This document shows, piece after piece, positions 34,771 through 43,025 of a stretch of 64,000 nt of DNA. A model generated the notes under the pieces. That model had not been told where the DNA came from. It was given only the letters and a program-made list of their open reading frames with translations, and did no database searches. A program made the position numbers and the translations under genes. Source of the DNA: an uncultured Erythrobacter sp. (GTDB lineage: Bacteria > Pseudomonadota > Alphaproteobacteria > Sphingomonadales > Sphingomonadaceae); the NCBI RefSeq assembly GCF_947499705.1, contig NZ_CANMPJ010000001.1:283501-347500 (forward strand). The letters are read 5' to 3'. The stretch's first letter is position 1. The number at the start of each line of letters is the position of its first letter.

Positions 34771-36002
34771 AACAGGTCCAGCCAATCACGATTACTGGCG
34801 GCAGACTGGTCACACCTGACGGTGTGATTGAAGGCGCGATCCGCCTTAACGGTGGGCTGATCGAGGCGCTCGGCGCGAATGTCGCGCCGCAGGATGGCGA
34901 CGCGGTGATCGACGCTCGCGGCAAGCTTGTGGCGCCGGGTCTCGTCGACCTTGGCGTGTTCTCTGTCGACAAGCCGGCGTTTCATTTTGGCGGGATCACG
35001 CGCGCGGCGCTGATGCCCGATCAGTCTCCGCCGCTCGATTATCCGAGCCGCGTCAATTACATCGCCAAGAGCGGCAAGCCCGATCTCTGGGTGCATCCGC
35101 TCGCGGCTGCCACGCGAGGTCTGGAGGGCCGTGAACTCGCCGAAGTTGCGCTGATGCGGGATGCCGGTGCGCGAGGGATCGCGACCGGACGGCAATGGAT
35201 CGCGGATTCGGGCGTGATGCTGCGGCTGCTGCAATACGCCGCCATGCTCGATCTGGTTGTTGTGACGCATGCCGAAGATGCCGGACTGACCGGTGAAGCC
35301 GCGGCGACAGCTGGCGAGGTCGCCACAAGGCTTGGATTGCCAAGTGCACCTGCCGAAGCTGAGGCTTTGGCGATTGCGCGCGATATTGGATTGGCCGAAA
35401 TGAGCGGCGCGCGGCTGCACATCCGGCAGGTGACAACAGCGCGCGGCTTCGATCTGGTACGCGATGCCAAGGCGCGCGGCGTGAATGTAACGTGCGGGAT
35501 CATACCGGCGCATTTCATGCTGTCCGATCTCGACACCGCCGATTTCCGCACATTTATGAAGCTTTCCCCGCCGCTGCGGTGCGAAGCCGACCGTCAGGCG
35601 GCGCGCGCTGCAATCGGGGAGGGTGTAGTCGATGTGATTTCCAGCGGTCACGATCCTTGCGGCCCAGAGGGCAAGCGTCTGCCATTCGCCGATGCCGAGC
35701 CGGGCATGGCAGGGGCGGAGACGCTGCTGGCGATGACGCTAAGCCTGGTGCGCGACGAAGTGATCGATATGGGTCGGGCGTTCGAGCTACTTGCGGCAAA
35801 CCCTGCGAAGCTCCTTGGAGTCCCCGCAGGATCACTTGAACAGGGCATGGAAGCCGACATCGCGCTGATCGATCCGGAAGCACCATGGTTCGTGGACCGC
35901 ACCAAGATGGAAGCGACGGCGGACAACACCCCGTTCGACCGGCAAGGAATGCAGGGCAGGGTGCGGGGCCTGATCAAGGGCGGGGTCGAAATCGAGCTGT
36001 AG
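34767..36002 (+). CDS. Dihydroorotase-like protein, probably catalytically inactive (PyrC'/PyrX type)
   Basis: 411 residues with amidohydrolase fold and dihydroorotase-family sequence ([28 protein letters not shown]). However the metal-binding H-x-H after strand 1 is G63-V-F65, and the C-terminal Asp of the T-D-H motif is replaced in S-S-G-H-D-P. The usual histidine in the metal strand near L-H-I is followed by R-Q-V where a second histidine is expected. These changes remove ligands needed for catalysis, as in the non-catalytic PyrC' that supports ATCase assembly in pseudomonads. It overlaps pyrB, consistent with stoichiometric expression. Confidence 0.88.
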   Translation: MKQVQPITITGGRLVTPDGVIEGAIRLNGGLIEALGANVAPQDGDAVIDARGKLVAPGLVDLGVFSVDKPAFHFGGITRAALMPDQSPPLDYPSRVNYIAKSGKPDLWVHPLAAATRGLEGRELAEVALMRDAGARGIATGRQWIADSGVMLRLLQYAAMLDLVVVTHAEDAGLTGEAAATAGEVATRLGLPSAPAEAEALAIARDIGLAEMSGARLHIRQVTTARGFDLVRDAKARGVNVTCGIIPAHFMLSDLDTADFRTFMKLSPPLRCEADRQAARAAIGEGVVDVISSGHDPCGPEGKRLPFADAEPGMAGAETLLAMTLSLVRDEVIDMGRAFELLAANPAKLLGVPAGSLEQGMEADIALIDPEAPWFVDRTKMEATADNTPFDRQGMQGRVRGLIKGGVEIEL

Positions 36003-36012
36003 TCCAAAAAAT

Positions 36013-36039
36013 ACCCCCGGAGCTTGGGGCTCCGGGGGT
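36013..36039 (-). terminator. Rho-independent terminator for the SPOR/TPR lipoprotein gene
   Basis: Perfect 11-bp stem ACCCCCGGAGC/GCTCCGGGGGT with a 5-base loop. On the minus strand it is followed by TATTTTTT, so it should end transcription from the minus-strand gene at 36077-37558; it may also act on the plus-strand dihydroorotase transcript. Confidence 0.85.
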
Positions 36040-36076
36040 GAAAGTCTCGCTGAAGCTCATGGAGAGCTTGGAGAAA

Positions 36077-37558
36077 TTAGCGTGAGCGCGCTGCGACCCG
36101 TACGCCGCTGTCGATTGCACCCTTGGGCGGGCTCGACTTGGCATAGGCGAAGCAACCGCGACCGGAAGATTTGACCGATCCGCACATTGCACGGGCGCTG
36201 CGCGGGCCAAAGCCTGCTGCGGCGACGCGGTAGAAGATGCGGTCGTTCACTTTCGCCTTGGTTATTACAACGTCATGGCCTTTCAGAGCCGGAAAGCGCT
36301 TCTGGAATTCTTTCCACTTGGCTTTCGCAACCGCGCGGGTGTCATAGCTGCCGAGCTGGATCAGGTGGCTGTTGGCCGACTTGTCGCTCGATGCGGCGCG
36401 AGTTGCAGCCATGCGGCGCTGTGGCGCCTTCTTGGCTACGCGCTGCGGTGCCTTGGGCTCTTCTTTGGCCTTCTCTGGCACTTTCTGCACCACGGCGTTC
36501 GAAACGAAGCGCGGGGTGGCGGATGCTACGGGGACAGGTGCAGCGGGTGTTGCAACCGGTGCTGCAACTGGAGCTGGAGCAGGTGCCTGTGCGACCGAAG
36601 ATGCCGGGATCGGCTGAACTACAGGAACCGAAGTGGTTGCCCGCAGGATGCTCGAAACCACTGGATCAACGGCTTCGGGTTCGGCATCCATCTTCATCGC
36701 CAGCGTTTCGGTTTGGCTCGGCTCAGCCGGAGCTTCCACCAGATCGGCATCGGTCAATTCGCGGCCTGCCTCTGCCTGCACATCAACCTGCACGGCTGCT
36801 TCGGCGACCATCGCTTGCTGGCTCGGGAAGTTGGCCAGTGCGAGATGGTTCGGCTGTCCGCCGGCGTTCGAAGGAGAAACCTGCAGCAGCGTGGCCACAC
36901 GGACCATCACGTCTTCAGGCTTCGCAGTTGCAGCCCAATCGCTCAGGCGAGCATCGATCTGATCCGCAGGAACGTCTTCCGACGCCATCACGCGGGCGCC
37001 GCGCCAGTTGCCGGAAAGGGCGTAGCTGTAAGCGAGGTTCTGGCGAACCTTGGCGCTGTTTTGGCCAGAACGCAGCGCGTTGACCAGAATGTGGATGCCG
37101 CGTTCAGGCTTGCCGGCCAGCGAATAGGCCAGACCAAGATCGGCAGGATCAATGGCGCCTTCCCAGTCGCTGAGCATTTCAATCGCGCTCGAGCTGTCGC
37201 CCAGAGCGGTCTTGGCCAGGGCATAGCTCAGCACTGTACGCGGGTCGTTATCGCCCAGTTCAATCGCATCACCGAAACTGGTGGCAGCGGCTTCGAACCG
37301 GCCCGCTTCGAGGTAAGATGCACCGAGAAGCGCACGGAAACTGGAATTACGCGGTTCGGCCAGAACGGCGGCTTCGGCATGCGAAATCGCTTTGTCGGCC
37401 TTGCCTTTCTCGAGCGCGGACTGCGCTTTGTTGAAAGAGGTTTCTGCGCTCGGTGCCGCCGAAGCGGTGCAACCGGCAAGCGCGACACTGGCGAGAGCCG
37501 TGGTCATGATCAGTCCGATCTTCGGGCCGTTCATGCGGTGTGTAGTGGTACGAGCCAT
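36077..37558 (-). CDS. TPR- and SPOR-domain lipoprotein
   Basis: 493 residues. A lipobox L-A-S-V-A-L-A-G-C near the N-terminus marks lipidation. TPR-like helices follow (about 40-190), then an alanine/proline/valine-rich region rich in P-V-A repeats, and a C-terminal SPOR domain (L-I-Q-L-G-S-Y-D-T-R-A-V-A-K; Y-R-V-A-A-A-G-F-G). SPOR domains bind denuded peptidoglycan glycan strands, usually at division sites. ATG 37558 is preferred since AGGGG lies 9 bases upstream; 37564 is also possible. It is third in a minus-strand row after parA and the RHH-like gene, suggesting a linked role in envelope or division. Confidence 0.8.
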   Translation of the reverse strand: MARTTTHRMNGPKIGLIMTTALASVALAGCTASAAPSAETSFNKAQSALEKGKADKAISHAEAAVLAEPRNSSFRALLGASYLEAGRFEAAATSFGDAIELGDNDPRTVLSYALAKTALGDSSSAIEMLSDWEGAIDPADLGLAYSLAGKPERGIHILVNALRSGQNSAKVRQNLAYSYALSGNWRGARVMASEDVPADQIDARLSDWAATAKPEDVMVRVATLLQVSPSNAGGQPNHLALANFPSQQAMVAEAAVQVDVQAEAGRELTDADLVEAPAEPSQTETLAMKMDAEPEAVDPVVSSILRATTSVPVVQPIPASSVAQAPAPAPVAAPVATPAAPVPVASATPRFVSNAVVQKVPEKAKEEPKAPQRVAKKAPQRRMAATRAASSDKSANSHLIQLGSYDTRAVAKAKWKEFQKRFPALKGHDVVITKAKVNDRIFYRVAAAGFGPRSARAMCGSVKSSGRGCFAYAKSSPPKGAIDSGVRVAARSR

Positions 37559-37599
37559 GGTCATTGTCCCCTCGGTGGTCCTATGTGGCATTCGGTCGT

Positions 37600-38166
37600 T
37601 CAAGTGCGTTTCATGCGCTGAGCCAGCGCGTCGATATCGTCGATTTGATCCAGCAGCGCATCGAGCGCTTCGGTCACTACTGCCTGGGCGCTCTTGCCCT
37701 GCATGGTTGCGGCGAGCCGCAGTTTGAGATGGCGATCCGTGTCGAGCCGCAGAGTGAAAGCGGCACGGCGACCTTTGGCCGCGGGCTTCTTTGCGGTTGT
37801 CTTGCGCGGCTTTTTTGCAACCGTGATTGCGGGTTCAGCCGCTTCGACAGTCGCGTCGTCGGTAGCTGCTTCCGGGCCTTCCATCGCCGCATCGGCGAGC
37901 ACACGGTCTTCGAGATTTTTTTGCTGACGCTTCACCACCGGACTGGCTGCTTCGAGCGCGTCCTGATTGGCGGTGTCGGGCGTGATCGGAACCACATCGG
38001 CTCCGTTTTCATCGTCTTGGCCCATGTCGTTCCAGCCAAGATCCTCGAGCGCTTCGTCCTCCACATCTTCTGGGAGCGGGGCGACTTGAGGACGCATGGC
38101 TGGCTTTGCGCCGCCCTTGCGAGCGAGCAATGTGGGCCCAAGCGAGGCGAAGCTGGCTTCGGACAT
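37600..38166 (-). CDS. ParA-associated protein with C-terminal RHH-like segment
   Basis: 188 residues. The N-terminal 100 residues are acidic and low in predicted order; a Lys-rich patch (K-K-P-R-K-T-T-A-K-K) comes next, and the last 55 residues (A-F-T-L-R-L-D-T-D-R-H-L-K-L-R-L-A-A) look like a ribbon-helix-helix DNA-binding or dimer segment. It starts 15 bases after the parA stop and is followed by the SPOR lipoprotein gene, so the three form an operon. A partner or DNA adaptor for the ParA ATPase, analogous to small ParB-like adaptors, is likely. I do not recognise a named family. Confidence 0.7.
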   Translation of the reverse strand: MSEASFASLGPTLLARKGGAKPAMRPQVAPLPEDVEDEALEDLGWNDMGQDDENGADVVPITPDTANQDALEAASPVVKRQQKNLEDRVLADAAMEGPEAATDDATVEAAEPAITVAKKPRKTTAKKPAAKGRRAAFTLRLDTDRHLKLRLAATMQGKSAQAVVTEALDALLDQIDDIDALAQRMKRT

Positions 38167-38181
38167 TGCTGGGTGCGCCTC

Positions 38182-38895
38182 TTACTGAGCCACGCGGCGG
38201 CCAAAGCCGCCACCGGAACGGACACCAGCACTCGCGGTTTGCGCACCTGGGGTGGCAAAGACTGTGCGGCGGAAATTCTTTTCGAGCCGGTCGGAAATGT
38301 ACTTCCACAGCGCGGTCATCTCGGCAGCGCTGCGGCTTTCTGGATCGACTTCCATGACCGTGCGGCCGTCGATCATCGATGCGGCAAAGTCGGTGCGGTG
38401 GTGTAGTGTGATCGGAGCGACAGTGCCGTGTTGCGACAGCGCGACGGCGGCTTCCGAAGTAATCTTGGCCTTGGGCGTGGCGGCATTGACGACAAACACC
38501 AAAGGCTTGCCTGCGCGCTCACACAGATCGACCGTAGCGCCGACAGCGCGAAGATCGTGCGGGCTAGGGCGAGTTGGAACGACAATAAGCTCGGCAACAC
38601 CGATGACCGACTGGATAGCCATCGTGATCGCCGGAGGCGTATCGATAACGGCCAGTTTGAAGCCTTGCTGACGAAGGACTTGAAGGTCGTTTGCAAGCCG
38701 CGAAACGGTGGTTTGGGCGAAAGCGGGATATTCCGCTTCACGCTCGTTCCACCAATCGGCGAGCGATCCCTGCGGATCGATGTCGATCAAAACGACTGGT
38801 CCGGCGCCTGCGCGCTGGGCCTGTACGGCCAGATGTCCGGACAGGGTAGTTTTCCCCGATCCGCCTTTCTGCGATGCCAAAGCGAGTACACGCAA
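38182..38895 (-). CDS. ParA/MinD-family ATPase (orphan ParA)
   Basis: 237 residues. The deviant Walker A motif K-G-G-S-G-K-T-T lies at residues 10-17, with D-I-D-P-Q-G-S (A' box) and a V-I-D-T-P-P Walker B. No N-terminal HTH, so it is a small chromosomal ParA-like protein. No ParB gene is adjacent; instead an RHH-like protein and a SPOR lipoprotein follow. Such orphan ParAs position protein complexes or plasmid-like cargo on the nucleoid. It is divergent from a second SPOR gene, with a candidate CtrA box at 38971-38986 between. Confidence 0.87.
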   Translation of the reverse strand: MRVLALASQKGGSGKTTLSGHLAVQAQRAGAGPVVLIDIDPQGSLADWWNEREAEYPAFAQTTVSRLANDLQVLRQQGFKLAVIDTPPAITMAIQSVIGVAELIVVPTRPSPHDLRAVGATVDLCERAGKPLVFVVNAATPKAKITSEAAVALSQHGTVAPITLHHRTDFAASMIDGRTVMEVDPESRSAAEMTALWKYISDRLEKNFRRTVFATPGAQTASAGVRSGGGFGRRVAQ

Positions 38896-38970
38896 CGCTC
38901 GGTCCCCCTGGAATTAGCCCATTGGTGCCGCCCAATTGCGGCTGGATGAGCTTTAGATCGCAGGACACCA

Positions 38971-38986
38971 CTAATTTAGAGTTAAC
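38971..38986. promoter_or_regulatory. Candidate CtrA box between parA and the SPOR/Sel1 gene
   Basis: CTAA-N7-TTAAC on the plus strand, GTTAA-N7-TTAG on the minus strand: one mismatch from TTAA-N7-TTAA. The position is 76 bases ahead of the parA start and 174 ahead of the SPOR/Sel1 start. The same window encodes ChpT, which feeds the CtrA phosphorelay. Confidence 0.45.
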
Positions 38987-39159
38987 GAGACAGGACCGAG
39001 GCCGATCAACAAGGTAAAAATCTCGAACTCGTTTGCGCATTGGTAATCAGCGCGGGTTCTTGGCAACCAAATCCTAACGCATTGTTCACTATGCTCCGCC
39101 ACACATTCAGATCAGGATTGCCCGCGTGAACGCGCCGGCAACGTTAAGGAGTGGCCGCA

Positions 39160-40140
39160 ATGACCGTATCCCGCATCAATTCAAACCTGCGCAGCGCCGC
39201 AATGGCCGGCGCCGCAATTTTCACCGCAATCGCCGTTCCCGCTGCCGCCGATGTGAAATCGGGCGTCGACGCCTGGAGCCAGGGCGATTTCAACCGTGCA
39301 GTGAATGAATGGCAGATGCCAGCGCAGAATGGCGATCCTGACGCTCTGTTCAATCTCGCGCAGGCTTACCGCCTTGGTCGCGGTGTTGCTGCAGATGTTT
39401 CACGCGCGCGTGAGCTTTATGCCGAAGCCGCTCAGAAAGGCCATGTGAAGGCCGCCGACAATTATGGCTTGCTCCTGTTCCAACAGGGCGAGCAGAAATC
39501 CGCGATGCCGCTGATCCGCGCCGCTGCCGATCGCGGCGATCCGCGCGCGCAATATATCGTCGGGCTATCGCACTTTAATGGCGACTACGCCGACAAGGAC
39601 TGGCCGCGTGCCTATGCGCTGCTGACTTTGGCACAATCGGCTGGGTTGCCTCAGGCTTCCACTGCGCTTGCGCAAATGGATGAGTACATTCCGAAGGAAC
39701 AGCGTCAGCAGGCTCAACTGCTCGCGCGTGAAATCGAAGCCGAAGCGGGTAAGCGCCGCGCTGCCGAACTGGCTTCGGTCGATCTGGGCAAGCGCCCGGC
39801 AGCACCTGCTCCTTCCGCAATTACGCCTGTTCCGGCCCCAGTTGCAGCCACACCGCGTCCTGTCCGTCCGGTCCCAGTCGCCGCCCCGCCGCGTTCGGCG
39901 ACAAATCGGTCGGGCAATTGGAAAGTCCAGCTGGGCGCATTCGGTGTGCGCGCCAATGCCGACAAGCTTTGGCGCAAACTCGCCGGGACAAGCGCGCTCT
40001 CCGGGACTAGCAAGATTCTCGTCCCGGCTGGCCGCGTAACACGGCTGCAAGCCAAGGGTTTTGCCAGCCGCGCTGAAGCGCAGGCCGCCTGCACCGCTTT
40101 GCAACGTCAGGGACAAGCCTGCATGGTCGCCAAGCCGTAG
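39160..40140 (+). CDS. SEL1-repeat and SPOR-domain protein
   Basis: 326 residues. Signal peptide (A-A-M-A-G-A-A-I-F-T-A-I-A-V-P-A-A-A-D) then Sel1-like repeats at about 25-150 (A-L-F-N-L-A-Q-A-Y-R-L-G-R-G-V; G-D-P-R-A-Q-Y-I-V-G-L), a P/V/A-rich linker, and a C-terminal SPOR domain (W-K-V-Q-L-G-A-F-G-V-R-A-N-A). It is periplasmic or envelope-bound and should bind septal peptidoglycan. ATG 39160 has AAGGAG 8 bases upstream; GTG 39151 overlaps that site. Divergent from the parA operon, whose last gene is also a SPOR protein. Confidence 0.83.
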   Translation: MTVSRINSNLRSAAMAGAAIFTAIAVPAAADVKSGVDAWSQGDFNRAVNEWQMPAQNGDPDALFNLAQAYRLGRGVAADVSRARELYAEAAQKGHVKAADNYGLLLFQQGEQKSAMPLIRAAADRGDPRAQYIVGLSHFNGDYADKDWPRAYALLTLAQSAGLPQASTALAQMDEYIPKEQRQQAQLLAREIEAEAGKRRAAELASVDLGKRPAAPAPSAITPVPAPVAATPRPVRPVPVAAPPRSATNRSGNWKVQLGAFGVRANADKLWRKLAGTSALSGTSKILVPAGRVTRLQAKGFASRAEAQAACTALQRQGQACMVAKP

Positions 40141-40224
40141 ACTTCTTCCGACGGACGCACTTCCCCTAACGCGCCCGCCTGCTACCATGCTTGACGGGTC
40201 AGGTGTGGCAGCGGGGGATCGCCA

Positions 40225-41529
40225 GTGAGTACGGTTGAACAAGCGGGCAGTGTCCCGATCGAGGATGCACCGGTCGACACGCCCGAATCTTCGTTGGTTC
40301 CGGCCAAGAAAGCCGAGCGTATCGGCAGTCTCGATCTCATTCGAGGCATTGCCGTGATGGGCATTCTGGTCGCGAATATCGTCGCATTCGGCCAGCCGTT
40401 TCAGGCATATATGTATCCCGAAGCGTTTCTGACCGATCATGGCCCAGCTTCGGATTGGCTGCTCGTCGCGCAATTCGTGCTGATCGATGGCAAGATGCGC
40501 GCCCTGTTCACTCTGCTCTTCGGGGCAGGGCTCTATCTGTTCATGGAACGAGCCTGGGCGAGGGGCGCGTCTCGACGACTGCAGATGCGGCGGCTGTTCT
40601 TCCTGATGCTGTTCGGGATGATCCACTTCTATCTCATCTGGTTGGGTGACATTCTGTTCTACTACGCCGTGATCGGCTTCGTGATCGTCGGATGTCTGAA
40701 ATGGAGCGCCAAAGCGCAGCTCTGGACTGGCCTGATTGGCTACATTTTCGGTGCTCTCCTGTACGCAACGATGCTGTCTGTTCCGTATGTCGTGAGCGAA
40801 ACTTCGATCGGCGAGAGCGAGGAAATGGCGCCGATGCGCGTCGACCTCGATCGCGGCAAGGCAGAGGCTCTGGCAGAAAGTAGCCGGGAATCGGCGCTTA
40901 TCCAGTCGGGCGACTATTTCGGATATGTCACGCTAAGGGCGACCGAGCATTGGTACGAGCCGCTCGTGAATGTGTTTTTCTTCGGGCTTGAATCGCTGCC
41001 GCTGATGCTGCTGGGCGTGGCGCTGTATCGAATGGGATTTTTCAGCGGGTCCTTTGCGCCGCGCAAGATGCGCCTGTGGGGTTGGCTCGGCTTGACCATC
41101 GGCGCAGCGTGGCATCTCGCGCTCGCGCTGTGGGCCAAGGGTGACGGCTATACCTATTACGGGATGCTGGCGATTTTCGTAGGCTGGAGTCCGATACCAA
41201 GGCTGATGATGGCATTGGGGATCGCTGCACTGCTGGTGGAATATTCGCCGCAATGGACCGGATGGCTGGCGCAGCGCGTGTCGGCCGCCGGGCGTGCCGC
41301 TTTCACCAACTATCTCGGCACGTCTATTGTAATGCTGTTCGTGTTTCACGGCTGGGCGTTGGGGCTGTTCGGAGAGCTTAGTCGTCCGATGCTCTACGTC
41401 GTGACGGCCCTAACGTGCGCCTTGATGCTGGCATGGTCGAAACCATGGCTGGAGCGGTATCGCTATGGTCCGCTCGAGTGGCTGTGGCGCTGCCTGACCT
41501 ATGGAAAGATGTTTCCGTTGAAGCGCTGA
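40225..41529 (+). CDS. DUF418 domain membrane protein
   Basis: 434 residues with many hydrophobic segments (about 8-10). The R-I-G-S-L-D-L-I-R-G-I-A-V-M-G-I-L-V-A-N start and the C-terminal R-V-S-A-A-G-R-A-A-F-T-N-Y-L-G-T-S region with G-P-L-E-W-L-W-R are classic for DUF418 (YeiB-like). Function is unknown; it is distantly related to the acyltransferase/heparan acetyltransferase-type membrane families. Start GTG 40225 has GGGGGA about 7 bases upstream. Monocistronic. Confidence 0.87.
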   Translation: MSTVEQAGSVPIEDAPVDTPESSLVPAKKAERIGSLDLIRGIAVMGILVANIVAFGQPFQAYMYPEAFLTDHGPASDWLLVAQFVLIDGKMRALFTLLFGAGLYLFMERAWARGASRRLQMRRLFFLMLFGMIHFYLIWLGDILFYYAVIGFVIVGCLKWSAKAQLWTGLIGYIFGALLYATMLSVPYVVSETSIGESEEMAPMRVDLDRGKAEALAESSRESALIQSGDYFGYVTLRATEHWYEPLVNVFFFGLESLPLMLLGVALYRMGFFSGSFAPRKMRLWGWLGLTIGAAWHLALALWAKGDGYTYYGMLAIFVGWSPIPRLMMALGIAALLVEYSPQWTGWLAQRVSAAGRAAFTNYLGTSIVMLFVFHGWALGLFGELSRPMLYVVTALTCALMLAWSKPWLERYRYGPLEWLWRCLTYGKMFPLKR

Positions 41530-41581
41530 GGATTGCGGCCACACTTGCAGCAGGGCAGCGGTGAACAAAACCCCTTGCTAT

Positions 41582-41596
41582 TGAGAATAATTCTCA
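41582..41596. promoter_or_regulatory. Fur-like palindrome upstream of bfd
   Basis: TGAGAAT-A-ATTCTCA, a perfect 7-1-7 palindrome 44 bases before the bacterioferritin-associated ferredoxin gene. It resembles Fur/Irr-type iron boxes, which fits iron-dependent control of bfd. Confidence 0.7.
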
Positions 41597-41640
41597 TACA
41601 TTGCTTTTGCAAACGCTTCGCAGGAGTGATTCTAAGCACC

Positions 41641-41832
41641 ATGTATATTTGCATCTGCAATGCCATTCGTGAGACCGAACTGCGTCAGGCGGCGCTGAAA
41701 TCCGGTGGCGATGCGGAATCGACCTATGCGACGATGGGCAAGAAACCCAATTGCGGCCAATGCCTTATCAAGGCTGCGCGGATCATTGCGCAGGAGCGCG
41801 ATCTGGCTTCTTGCGAAAACCTCGCAGTATAA
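41641..41832 (+). CDS. bfd: Bacterioferritin-associated ferredoxin
   Basis: 63 residues. The [2Fe-2S] ligands C4-x-C6 and C38-x-x-C41 are visible in I-C-I-C-N and K-P-N-C-G-Q-C. Bfd passes electrons to bacterioferritin so that stored iron is released. ATG 41641 gives the exact family length; a longer upstream frame start is unlikely. It lies just downstream of a Fur-like palindrome and 162 bases upstream of bfr. Confidence 0.93.
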   Translation: MYICICNAIRETELRQAALKSGGDAESTYATMGKKPNCGQCLIKAARIIAQERDLASCENLAV

Positions 41833-41994
41833 GCTGACCAAGCGCAACTGCGAGCCTTTCGCAAAGCGCTGATTTATAAGTAAAAAATTCGATACATCCC
41901 TTGTTCCGGATGGGAACTGCCGCCATATTGTGCGCGTTCAACTCATCGATCAGACGCGCCGTGCGCCTGGGACCATCACAAGGGAATTTCCGCC

Positions 41995-42480
41995 ATGAAG
42001 GGCGATGCGAAAGTCATCGAATATCTCAATAAGGCGCTCACCAACGAGCTGACCGCGATCAACCAGTATTGGCTGCACTACCGCGTGCTCGACGATTGGG
42101 GCGTGACCAAGCTCGCCGAATATGAGCGCAAGGAATCGATCGAGGAAATGGAGCACGCCGACAAGCTCGCCGAGCGAGTGCTGTTCCTCAACGGTCTCCC
42201 CAACTTTCAGGCGATCCACAATCTGCGCGTCGGCGAAACGGTTGAGGAAATCCTCAAAGCGGACATGGCGCTGGAAGAAGACGCGATCCCTCTGCTGCGC
42301 GATGCGGTCGAATATTGCGAAAGCGTGCGCGACTATGTCAGCCGCGACCTGTTCGCCGGTATCCTGACCAATGAGGAAGAGCACGTCGACTTCCTCGAAA
42401 CCCAGTTCGATATGATCGAGAAGATGGGCCTGCAGAACTACGTGCAGTTGCAGAGCCAAGCCGCTGGCGAGGGCGGCTGA
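41995..42480 (+). CDS. bfr: Bacterioferritin
   Basis: 161 residues, strongly similar to E. coli Bfr from M-K-G-D-x-K-V-I at the start. Ferroxidase ligands E18, E51, H54, E94, E127 and H130 can be aligned, and the heme ligand M52 lies in I-E-E-M-E-H-A-D. The 24-mer cage stores iron as ferric mineral in the cytoplasm. AGGGAA lies about 9 bases upstream. A strong terminator follows at 42515. Confidence 0.96.
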   Translation: MKGDAKVIEYLNKALTNELTAINQYWLHYRVLDDWGVTKLAEYERKESIEEMEHADKLAERVLFLNGLPNFQAIHNLRVGETVEEILKADMALEEDAIPLLRDAVEYCESVRDYVSRDLFAGILTNEEEHVDFLETQFDMIEKMGLQNYVQLQSQAAGEGG

Positions 42481-42514
42481 GGCTCAAGTCTTATTGGTCC
42501 ACGAAGAATCGAGG

Positions 42515-42543
42515 GGCGGGGCAACGATGCTCCGCCTTTTTTT
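42515..42543 (+). terminator. Rho-independent terminator of bfr
   Basis: Stem GGCGGGGC/GCTCCGCC (one G-T pair), 6-base loop, followed by seven T. It sits 35 bases after the bfr stop; the convergent DUF2721 gene ends at 42555. Confidence 0.88.
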
Positions 42544-42554
42544 GTCTACGAGTT

Positions 42555-43025
42555 TTAGTCTGAATTCGGCCCAGTCCCGCGCGCGGCGAGCAGTGTCTCT
42601 CGAAAAAAGAACGCGAGGCCAGCGATCAAGCAGCCGACAGTGGCAACCCATAGGATGGCGATGACGGTCCCGATCTGTGCATCGACGTAGGTTGAGACGA
42701 ACAGAAGCGCGATCACTACACTGATTATTGCTCCAGCCGCTGTCGAAACCATGATTGCACGCCGGGCGAGATTTCGCCGGGCGTACAGCCATTCGATCTC
42801 GCCCTCTGCCCGTGCAGCCTTGACTGGGTCGTCGTGGCCCTCCAGCCGCTCGATCCGTCCAGCGATCCAGTTCAGCCGCGCCACCATGACATTCATGATG
42901 CTGCCGATGCCGACGAGCAGGAATGCGGGCGCAAGGCTGGATTGCAGCGCTTTCGTCACCGCAGGGGTGCTTGCAGTTTGCTGCAGCAAGTCGTTCGCTA
43001 TGGCGGCGCCAAGCAGGTCAAGCAT
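42555..43025 (-). CDS. DUF2721 domain membrane protein
   Basis: 156 residues with three hydrophobic segments (A-F-L-L-V-G-I-G-S-I-M-N-V-M; A-I-I-S-V-V-I-A-L-L-F-V-S; W-V-A-T-V-G-C-L-I-A-G-L-A). The R-L-N-W-I-A-G-R-I and R-R-N-L-A-R-R-A-I motifs match DUF2721. Function unknown. Its ATG overlaps the der stop by one base (TGATG), so it is translated with der. Confidence 0.8.
   Translation of the reverse strand: MLDLLGAAIANDLLQQTASTPAVTKALQSSLAPAFLLVGIGSIMNVMVARLNWIAGRIERLEGHDDPVKAARAEGEIEWLYARRNLARRAIMVSTAAGAIISVVIALLFVSTYVDAQIGTVIAILWVATVGCLIAGLAFFFRETLLAARGTGPNSD

Noticed and set aside
34551..35651. Long minus-strand open frame (366 codons) opposite the pseudo-dihydroorotase
   Set aside because: It is antisense to a clear gene in a GC-rich sequence, starts with no ribosome binding site, and its product has no recognisable family features.
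36275..37621. 448-codon plus-strand frame opposite the SPOR/TPR lipoprotein
   Set aside because: It is a shadow of the real minus-strand gene; its product is Cys/Arg-rich with no domain, as expected from antisense reading of a repetitive Ala/Pro/Val gene.
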